A stretch of DNA of 60,000 nucleotides from Nematostella vectensis (taxonomy: Eukaryota > Cnidaria > Anthozoa > Actiniaria > Edwardsiidae): contig NC_064034.1 in the NCBI RefSeq assembly GCF_932526225.1, forward strand, positions 18,228,927 to 18,288,926. Reading direction: 5' to 3'. The notes under the pieces were generated by a model. It saw nothing but the letters and a program-made list of their open reading frames with translations. It was not told the DNA's origin and searched no databases. Position numbers and translations under genes: made by a program. This document shows, piece after piece, positions 51,620 to 60,000 of this stretch (within the stretch, counting starts at the first letter, position 1; each line of letters begins with the position of its first letter).

Positions 51620-51826
51620 CGTAGTTTACTAGCATGATAGAAGTGTTTTCTAGTAATTCCCCTTGGGTTATGTGGCCATACGTAGTTTACTAGCATCATA
51701 GAAGTGTTTTCTAGTAATTCCCCTTGGGTAATGTGGCCATACGTAGTTTACTAGCATCATAGAAGTGTTTTCTAGTTATGCCCCTTGGGTTATAGAAGTG
51801 TTTTCTAGTAATGATCCTTGGGTTAT
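51620..51826. repeat. 61-bp minisatellite (copy B)
   Basis: About three 61-bp units plus one short unit, orthologous in position to 44,900-45,297. Confidence 0.88.
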
Positions 51827-52284
51827 TTTGCCAAAGTACTGACACTGAAGATGGACACCGCACTTTGGTGCTTTTTAAACGTCTCACAATTACCGGTTTG
51901 TTAGCTAGATTTGCGAGACAGGACCGCCAGTCATCCGAGGCTGCTGCATTCACACATTTGCTTAGCGTGTGGAGGAGATAATCACAAGGCTCGATTTTGC
52001 ACCTTAAGACGTCGCGCCGGGAAACGGGAGGGGGCTACGACAGGGGGACAGGTCGTAGCCGGCATCACAAAAGTCCTGCTGTATCCTCTGTAATAAGACC
52101 GGTACAAAGCCATCGGTCAAACGAAACACTGGCCGATACATAAGAACCTTTGCAAAGCCATTCATACTTTAAAGCGGAAATATGTGAGTAACGTGGCTGG
52201 GGGCGATAGCTCAGATGATAATGTGTATCCAACTCATATTACACCCAGGAATCAAGTTCGTGTAGCTCAGTTAGTTGGACAGAA

Positions 52285-53394
52285 ATGTACTGTTCTGTTA
52301 AGTACCTTCTTAACAAACAACCGACTATTGCATTATGGGATACGGGGGCGCAAGTATCAATTTTATCGGAGGAAACCTTGAAAGCCAACTCGATTGTAGG
52401 TGACATCCAACCAATTGAACAACTCGTCGGCACGGGAAAACTTAATTTGCAAGCAGCAAACGGAACGTCTATTCCTTATAGTGGATGGGTAGAATTGAAA
52501 CTATGTTTGCAAGACGAGACTAGTCCAGAACTTTTGGTTCCTTTTTTGGTAACTAAGCAACGCCTAGACCTACCTATAATCGGCTATAATGTTATTGAAA
52601 TGATCATTAAATCCGCGACTGATAACGGTCAGAATGAAAGCTTTTTGAAAGGAGTTCAGAATTGTCTTCTTCATGATAATACGGATATTATTGTTGAACT
52701 AATTGATGTCATAGCAAATAACGAACCTGATGCGTTTTGTTCAGTTAAGTCAACTAAGAAGGACGTTATGATCGCGCCAGCGAAAACGATCAGCATATCA
52801 TGCCGTGCGAACACCGGACCGATTAATCGTCCCACTCCAGTAATTTTTGAACCTGAGTTAGCAGTTGATTGGCCTACAGGTCTCGTAATACAAGAGGAGC
52901 TCAAAACCCTGGAAGTAGGAGATTGTGCAATACTTCGAATACAAGTCACTAACACTAGTTCGAGAGACATTCGCATTCCAGGTAGAACCGTTCTTGGGCA
53001 CTTACAGTTGGTGAGATCAGTAACACCCGTTGAAGTAAAATGTCAGTCACTTGTTACAGCCAATACTATTGAGAGCTCATACTCGACACCCGAAATCGAT
53101 GCGAACTGTCTCGTACCGGAAGTAGATTTGTCTGACCTTACGGAGGATGAGCAAAAACAGGCTAGACAGCTGTTGTTAAGTGAACGTGATTCATTTGCTA
53201 AAGACGATGATGATATAGGATGCATACCTGAACTAGAGATGGACGTTACCCTGAAAAACAACGAGCTTGTCCAGAAAAACTTAATCTCTATCCCACGCCC
53301 ACTTTACACCGAAGTTAAGTCTTACATCGAAGATTTATTAAATAGGGGATTTATTAAGCCCTCTAAGTCGCCGTTTTCGAGTAGTGTCGTTTAA
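52285..53394 (+). pseudogene. Retroelement protease and start of RT
   Basis: Aspartic protease site ALWDTGAQVS with downstream PIIGYNVIE. The frame then runs to the RT entry (PRPLYTEVKSYIEDLL, GFIKPSKSPFSSSVV) and ends at TAA (53,392-53,394). The conserved RT frame continues in the same phase directly after the stop ([19 protein letters not shown]), so a point mutation probably made the stop. Confidence 0.8.
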
Positions 53395-55365
53395 GTGCGC
53401 AAGCGTGATGGAGGAATGAGACTGTGTGTTGATTACCGTGAGCTGAATAAACGCACCGTGTCGGATCGTCATCCCCTTCCTACATACCCAGAAATCAGGG
53501 ACATTAGCCAGCGGTTTCTCTGGGCTCACATTTTGCTAGGCCCGCGAGGAATAACAGCGGTATCACAAATAAAAACGAGATTCCGGCCAGCGCAGGGGCT
53601 TCCCTTTTGTTGTTACACTAGAAGTTTTTAATCAGGTTGACTAAAATTCCAAATAAAAGTAGTATTAGCGGTATTTAAACGTGCAAGAGGCATCTCTGAT
53701 TTGATACGTCCAATGATAATGGAAGTGCGGCAGTTTTGCTGAGGTTGGAAAACATTATATACGCAAATTTAAAAAAAAATGTATTTTAGAAAAGGCTTTA
53801 TGGTTCCCCTGTGTCTATCCCAGAAAGCCGTGGGGCCGTTCAAAAACAAAATGGAGAACGGACGAACGGAGAGAAATTGTTCTTGCGGAGCGCACCGTTT
53901 TCCTTGCTTCAGTCTGTGTCTTAAAGACAACAATAATGGTTCCTGAACTAGGCATAACTACATCAAATGTTATTTCTTCGGGAACAAGATTGGGAGGCGC
54001 TACTGCCTATTTTATTGGCCAATTTGATGGAAGGATAGTCGATTTACCAATTTCGAGTCCTGCACCTGTGATGCGGCGAACAGTTCTACCTTTTAAACGA
54101 CTACTTTTTTGCCCGATTTCAATGAAATTACAGAGAATGTATGGAGGATTGTATGCTCTCAAGGGAACAAAAGTGCTATGTCCAAGTTACAATTATAGGG
54201 CTATCTCTGGCATCGTTTGAACGGAAAGTGTATCACTCGAATAGCAAGGTTTTTTTTTCGAGTCCTGCATCGTGAGCCCAAAATCTCTGAAACGAGAAAA
54301 TTTGATAAATTGTGATGTCTCCCCACATTTCCGTATAATAAATGGCAGCCATTTTGACATTGTATGTGCACTATTACGCATGCGTGGCGGCCATGTTGTC
54401 TCTTATTTCTGGGAATGAGGATCCAAGAAACTCTTGATAATCTGGGAGGGAAGTCGTGGTTTAGTGTGCTCGATCAGGGTAAAGCTTACCACCAGGGCTT
54501 CATAGCAGAAGGCAGTCAACCTCTAACGGCTTTTATAACTCCATGGGGTCTTTACGAGTGGGTTAGAATCCCATTCGGTCTAAAGAATGTTCCTGCGAAT
54601 TTCTAGCGCTTCATGGAAAATTGTTTAGGAAACCTGCGAGACGAGATCTGCATCCCATACTTGGATGATGTTATCGTGTTCTCCAATTCATTTAGCGATC
54701 ATATAGAACACTTGCGACAAGTGCTGCGGCGCTTAAGGGAACACGGAGTAAAGCTTAAACCGAAAAAGTGTGATTTATTCAAGCGAGAAGTGTCCTTCCT
54801 TGGACGGATCGTCTCCCAAAACGGTTACTGCATTGACCCCAAAGCGACAACAGCTGTGCAAGAGTGGAAAGATAAGGTCCCACAGAACGTAGGTGAGGTT
54901 AGGCGGTTGATAGGATTGGTATACCGTCGCCATATTCCGAATTTCTCAAAGACCGCTAAACCTATTTACGACCTACTTAATGCAAAGTCCACGCCTAAGT
55001 CTCCGAGAGAATGGGCACCTCAACAAAAACAAACACCGAAAGAATCAAAGAATTACAGTGATCAGAGAGCCAATAATCAGATTTCGTCCAAGTCTCCGGT
55101 AGAATGGACATCTGAGCACAAACAAGCCCTAGATTCATTAATTGAGAGTATAACTAGCCCTCCAATTCTTGCTTATCCAGACTATCAATCGTCATTCATC
55201 GTTCACACAGATGCCTCGCAAAGTGCATCTCGGACATTGTCGCCAGCAGAAAGCAACTATCACCTGCACTCGGGAAAATTGGAGTTCTTAGCTCTCAAAT
55301 GGGCCGTTACAGAGCAGTTCCGTGATTACTTAAAATATTATACCAGAGTTTACAGTTTACACTGA
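53395..55365 (+). pseudogene. Retroelement RT and RNase H, interrupted
   Basis: The RT fingers ([20 protein letters not shown]) are broken by an insertion at 53,487-54,413. The RT palm then resumes with RIQETLDNLGGKSWFSVLD, a stop at 54,604-54,606, and the active-site YLDDVIVFSN. RNase H starts (FIVHTDASQ) but jumps to SRTLSPAESNYHLHSGKLEF, implying an internal deletion. The frame is then lost near 55,345. Confidence 0.8.
53487..54413. mobile_element. Insertion of about 0.93 kb in the RT region with imperfect inverted ends
   Basis: Left cccagaaatcagggac and right gtctcttatttctggg are inverted with two mismatches. The RT reading frame resumes just after the right end. No domain was recognised in its small ORFs, and the target duplication is unclear. 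Confidence 0.6.
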
Positions 55366-55477
55366 TAACAATCCGCTCACTTACGTTCTTACGACTGCCA
55401 AGCTCAATGCAACAGGTCTGCGATGGGTTGGAGAACTCGCAGATTATAACTTTAATATCAAATATCGCCCTGGCAAG

Positions 55478-57033
55478 ATGAACGTAGATGCAGATAGTCT
55501 CTCCAGGCTACCAGAAAGCTTTTATAAGTTCATGGAAACATGCACATCAACAATCAACCAAGATGATCTGTCAACTACACTTTCGTCAGTAGCGGCACTT
55601 GGGTCTGGTGACACCATTCTTTTGGCTATTGTAACGGATCAACAAGATTTGCTAAACATCGATATGGACTGTTTACTTGTAAATGAAGTAAAGGTCTTGG
55701 ACATCTCTAAAGCACAAAGTGATGATCCCAACATTAAACGAATAATGGAACTCATGTCAGCTAACATGCGACCCACTGCCATGGTCAGACGTCGTGAATC
55801 ACCAGAAGTAAGAAAGTACATATACGAGTATAGCAATCTCCATATAGATGAAAAGGGACTGCTTCGCCACAAAGAGCAGGTAGTGCTCCCCAGGGCATTT
55901 CGATCGAATATAGTAAGAGAATTGCATAACAAAATGGGACATCTTGGGAGTGATCGCGTTCTAGCCTTAGCTAAAGATAGATTCTACTGGCCTTACATGA
56001 GAAGAGATATTGACCACTAAATTCCTAACGTATGTCGCTGTCTGCAACAAAGACACCCCTCCAGGCACACAAGGGAACCCCTTCAGCCAATTGTCACCTC
56101 GTCTCCCTCTGAACTCGTATCGATAGATTATGTACATCTTGAAAGGAGTTCTGGTGGATATGAGTATCTTCTTGTAATTGTCAACCATTTCACGAAATAT
56201 GCACAGGCCTATCCCACCAAGAACAAGGGTTCCACGACTGCAGCAGAAAAAGTTTTTTAATGAGTTTATACCGCGTTTCGGTTATCCAGGCAAAATACAT
56301 CACGACATGGGAGCGGAGTTTGAAAACAACTTGTTTAAACACCTAGAGAAATTGACAGGTGTAATGCATTCTAGGACAACCCCGTACCATCCTCAGGGAA
56401 ATGAACTGGTCGAGAGAATGAACCGCACCCTACTAGGAATGATGCAAACACTTCCTGAAATGTACAAAACTGGAAGGACCATGTACATAAGCTTGTACAT
56501 GCGTACAACTGCACGAAACAACAGGGTTTGCGCCGTCCAAACTACTATTTGGCCGTTCACCAAGACTCCCAATTGACCTTATGTTTGGCCTGGACTCGGA
56601 CAAAGACAAAGCTTCACACTCAGAATATTACAAGAAATGGAAAACTGCGATGGGACAAGCATACAGCCAGGTACTTAAGACAACCACACAAAGCAGTCAG
56701 AGAAATTGCATTCAGTACAACAAGAGAGTTCGTTCTTCAGTACTAGAACCTGGAGATAGGGTCTTAATTTGGAACCTAACCCCTCGTGGAGGTCCTGGCA
56801 AGCTTCGAAGTTACTGGGAAGAAAAGGTTCATGTGGTGGTTAAACGAAAGGCACCAGATAGCCCAGTGTACGAGCTTAAACCAGAGGGGGCAGGAGATCA
56901 GCAGTTGTATTCTTACAACAATTACAACCAGCAGTACTCCTTCTCATTTGGAATTCCGCAGTATCAAATGACGTCACCATTAGGATACGGTATGATGTCA
57001 CATGTCAACCAAGCGTCTCAAGCAACATATTAA
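55478..57033 (+). pseudogene. Retroelement integrase region, broken
   Basis: The zinc-binding HHCC-type part (LHNKMGHLGSDRVLALAKDR, YWPYMRRDIDH) ends at a stop (56,018-56,020). The core follows in shifted frames: SIDYVHLERSSGGYEYL, then [20 protein letters not shown] and [22 protein letters not shown]-terminal segment with EPGDRVLIWNL and SYWEEKVHVVVKR runs to 57,033. Several frame changes are present, so it is not functional. Confidence 0.82.
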
Positions 57034-57355
57034 TTAGTGGACATATACATAACTACACTCGTGTATCTACTCAAAGAATAACATTTATTACAATTAAAAA
57101 ATATAAAAAAGCCACTGACTATGAATATTTAAGTGCAAGATGTGCACGAAGGAAATGTACGTGATACATATTTTTATATATTAGAATATGATTTTAGAAT
57201 AGTTAAAGAATGGTTAAAATGAACAATGAAAGTGACACATGAGTTGAGGAGGGCCTGATCAACCCAATCCACATCTGTTTGTGACAAATGGATTCAAGAT
57301 AGTAGCAACAGAGAAAGTAAACAGACTATGACAACATTTCTTCAGAAGGGGAGAG

Positions 57356-57551
57356 TGTTAAGATAGATATTTACGTAGTAACGTCACGCACGTAAGTAGT
57401 TAAAGATTAAGTTTGACGCGTGGATATCAGGTGACCTAGGATAACCTTAGTAGTGTTTTGTACGCATAACCAACAAGAGTCGTGGCAATAAAGGGATATT
57501 CGTGGCAAGGTTGATTTACCTATTTTATCGGTAAATTACTTACTTTACACA
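57356..57551 (+). repeat. Probable 3' LTR
   Basis: Begins TGTTAAGATAG right after the purine tract cagaaggggagag. It contains aataaa (57,486-57,491) and could end at TTTACACA (57,551). The right boundary is a guess because no partner LTR is visible. Confidence 0.45.
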
Positions 57552-58389
57552 AAGGAGACTATGGTATAACTTAATCGGACAGAAAGTCGGGAAACACATA
57601 CCTGAATGCTAAAAATCATAATACATACAATGTTTCACGCCACAAGTATCGTCGCAATGGAAGTACAGCCCCACTACTTCGTCAACTTGCGATTGAGTAC
57701 GGTGTAATTTTGGTCTTTCTGAGATCTTTACACCGCAAGTGGTGTACTGTAAGAAATTGATTATATCTGGACAAAGCGTCTGTGTCAAGAACACACGCAG
57801 TTTTGAATATTAAGTTTGTATTTTGGAGCATTCAAAATTTTATGAACTAGACATTCGTGTGTACGACAGTTCATATGAAACATTTGTTATAGAAAACGAA
57901 GAAACAAAGAAAAAGTATTTCCTAGATTGTTATCAAGACCTATATTGGTAATGTTATTAAGACCTACATTATTAAAGCGCCCAAATCCTAGTTTATTACA
58001 CTATTCGAATTAAAAACACACAGCCTCTTTTGTAATGTAAGTTTAGCATAAAATATTTTAATATCCATCATAGGTCAGGTGTTTATTTTCATCACGAAAT
58101 TATGTCCCGCACACCTTGATGCAATAAAAAAAAAGTTTACCACCCATACAAGCAGCCCTTAACCTTGCAAAAAATATGACTTTACATCAACTTGATAAAA
58201 ACACCTTGATCTTTTTTCAATAAAGAGAAATTGAAAGAACGTATTTAAACTTTAATTAGACTTTAAAAAAAATCTAACTAAAATTTTGAAGAAATGTGTC
58301 ACTCAGTCAATTGCATGTACGGTAGATCAGCAGTCGGAAAAGAAGACTAAGGGTACCTTTAGTAGCCTCCCCTTCAGTTTAGTAACTCG
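57552..58389. other. AT-rich stretch without a recognised gene
   Basis: No coding sequence, RNA gene or repeat that I can support. Confidence 0.5.
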
Positions 58390-58780
58390 GGGGAACTCCG
58401 ATAATTACCCCTAAGAGATTAAAAAATGGGTGTGGTAGAAGGAATTTTTAACCCTAAGAGATAGCAGAATCGGAAAAAAACCTTTAAAAACCGCCTAAGG
58501 AATAGCATTTGGTAGAAATATAAACCCTTAGAGATAGCAGAATAGAAAAAAAACCGTTAAACACCCCCTACGGAATAGCAGTTGGTCGAATTTTATAACC
58601 TAAGAGATAGCAGACTCGGAAAAATCCTTCAACAACTCCTAAGGGATAGCAGTTGGTCGAAATGTTATACCTAAAAGATAGGACGATCACCCGCTCGGTT
58701 GACATGTGGTTTATTTTAAAATAAGTTTTGGGTCACCATTATCATAAGACCCCCTAAGGGATAGCAGAATCGGAAGACTC
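58390..58780. repeat. Degenerate tandem repeat, same family as 12,900-13,375
   Basis: Diverged units with aaccctaagagatagcagaa, tcggaaaaa and agcagttggtcgaa, spaced about 75 bp apart. Confidence 0.7.
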
Positions 58781-59156
58781 TTTGAACATGCACAAAGGGA
58801 TAGTGTTAGTAAAAAGCCCCCACCACCATTTGTGTTATGTCTGTAAAGGCCTCTGGCCTAGTTGGCCGTGTGGACCTGGTGCCGAGCGCACACCAGGCAT
58901 GCCCGCGAGTAGACATGTGAGCGAGAAGCGACGCCATCTCGTTTTTGGTAAATTTGTGTCTTGTTTCATTGAGTTAAATCTCGTGGTTTGATCCAAACTG
59001 TTGAATCAAGAAAGACGCAACAATTTGATTTATAGGTTGATTCAGGTGCCAAAGGCTGTACCTGACTGTCATTTCTTCGTTATTTCAACATTTGCAGGGC
59101 CAATCGAGGATTTCAAAATGAGGGGGTGGATAATAGCCAGAAAGACGGCTTATAAG

Positions 59157-59351
59157 GCCTTGTGCACACTAGTGAAATAATGACATAACAACATAGGCAC
59201 GCGCACTCTTTAAGGCCCTACATAACGACATGGACATAATGACATTAAAGAAATGTTTGGCTTATGACAATATGTCGAAACATTCACACTTGAACATAAG
59301 GGTGCACGCGCCTATGGCGTAATGTCGTTATGTCACTAGTGTGCACCAGGC
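59157..59351. mobile_element. 195-bp MITE
   Basis: The left end has tgtgcacactagtgaaataa then tgacataacaacat. The right end has atgtcgttatgtcactagtg then tgcaccaggc. They are inverted with a few mismatches. Non-coding. Confidence 0.75.
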
Positions 59352-60000
59352 ATAACTGATCCAGTGGTTCTTGGTGGTCACATAGATCTTAAAATACTTC
59401 ATGCTGAATTGGATTTGTCGCGTCAGCAAAGTCAAGCTGGCAAAGGCACATGGACAGTACCTCTCGTCCCTAACAAATTTTATTTTCCTCAAACAAAGTG
59501 ATTTTTCATTCTTTTTTTTTTTACTCAAAAAGGGGTTGGATTTCCACCACCACCCCTGTATCCTCCACTGATTTGATAGGAATTTGCATAAGTGTATGCA
59601 TAGGATCATACACAGACAACCACACACACATAATTGGGTCAACATATGTATATGATTAAATGTTATGCACATATACCTTGTTTTTAGCTAGCCTAGCCCT
59701 AGACAATGTCTTTGAAGATTGATTTGACATGCTTTCAAATATCAAAAACAAATACATTCTAAAACAGCAAATATTCTAAAAGAGCTGACAGAAAGCACGC
59801 TCCCGAAATGTCAGCAAATTTTTGTGAAGATTTTAGACAAACATGGTTTGCAATGTTCTTAACAGAGAAATTCAAAGAAAATAATTCAGCTGTTTTTGTA
59901 AATGTCTCTTTGTATTTGTCACAACCAATGCAAAAGAATTTTCTCTGTGACTCAACAAATGTAACAGTATGTTGTAGTTCTACATCCATCAAACAGTAAA
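59352..60000. other. Window end, no gene recognised
   Basis: Includes a short repeat-like phrase (ggatttccaccaccacccct near 59,539). A 77-codon minus-strand ORF (59,759-59,992) with FFCIGCDKYKETFTKT might be an exon, but no splice context or family is evident. Confidence 0.4.

Larger units (their letters stand above)
46334..52653. repeat. Tandem segmental duplication, copy B
   Basis: About 6.3 kb repeating 18,269-22,759 plus 44,655-46,332. It begins inside exon 4 of the oxidase-like gene (caacacactaatgctgac). It holds the unoccupied Polinton target and TTAA sites, and an extra segment of about 605 bp (49,648-50,252). Confidence 0.95.
51827..57551 (+). mobile_element. Degenerate Ty3/Gypsy-type retroelement
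   Basis: The order gag knuckle, protease, RT, RNase H, integrase is that of Ty3/Gypsy. No 5' LTR was found. A purine tract (about 57,341-57,355) and a probable 3' LTR follow. Stops, frame changes, a deletion inside RNase H and a roughly 0.9-kb insertion inactivate it. Confidence 0.85.

Noticed and set aside
18269-52653. Segmental duplication as an assembly artefact
   Set aside because: The copies differ by substitutions, a MITE, a 605-bp segment and minisatellite length, so they are real separate loci.
51827-57551. Active Gypsy retrotransposon
   Set aside because: Stops, frame changes, an RNase H deletion and an insertion in RT; no 5' LTR found.
58782-58991. 69-codon plus-strand ORF
   Set aside because: Lies in repeat-derived sequence, with no similarity that I recognise.

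Overview
The window is animal nuclear DNA. It holds intron-rich host genes, satellites, MITEs and a decayed Ty3/Gypsy retroelement, with one large intact DNA-virus-like transposon inserted in the middle. A cnidarian, probably an anthozoan, is my best guess, because the retroelement and the captured ORF look like families I associate with cnidarian genomes. That assignment is tentative and is not proved by the sequence.

Left third (1-22,759). A 40-bp satellite fills 150-4,617. It lies in an intron of a HECTD3-like E3 ubiquitin ligase gene on the minus strand. Seven in-phase exons are visible (10,476 down to 4,655); the HECT end lies outside the window. Two tandem arrays in that gene (53 bp and 41 bp) each grew from a 3' splice site. 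A short divergent promoter separates it from an eight-exon plus-strand FAD-dependent amine-oxidase-like gene (10,889-21,194). One intron of this gene carries a roughly 3.2-kb long-inverted-repeat element with a captured, broken ORF.

Centre (22,760-44,648). This is a complete 21,889-bp Polinton/Maverick (adintovirus-like) element. It has 220-bp terminal inverted repeats that read as identical and a 6-bp target duplication (TACGTT). It encodes protein-primed family B DNA polymerase, chromodomain integrase, packaging ATPase, adenain-like protease, double-jelly-roll major capsid protein, two penton-like proteins, a protein VI-like protein, several tiny Arg-rich core-like proteins and accessory genes. 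The reading frames of the core genes are open. Most genes have their own TATA box a few tens of bases before the ATG, and both inverted repeats carry a TATA box firing inward. The most unusual feature is in two accessory genes, a RING protein and a coiled-coil protein. In each, an in-phase intron encodes a hydrophobic tail anchor when retained, and is predicted to be replaced by a soluble basic tail when spliced. The donor neighbourhoods of the two genes are similar.

Right third (44,655-60,000). The host DNA around the insertion is one copy of a roughly 6-kb tandem segmental duplication. The second copy (46,334-52,653) still has the empty Polinton target site at 51,373-51,378, so the insertion came after the duplication or hit only one copy. 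The second copy contains exons 4 (partial) to 8 of the oxidase-like gene without its 5' end. The duplicated segment ends inside a Gypsy-type element, whose remaining pol region (to about 57,355, then a probable 3' LTR) is broken by stops, a frameshift and an insertion. The last 2.5 kb hold only repeats and a MITE that I can recognise.
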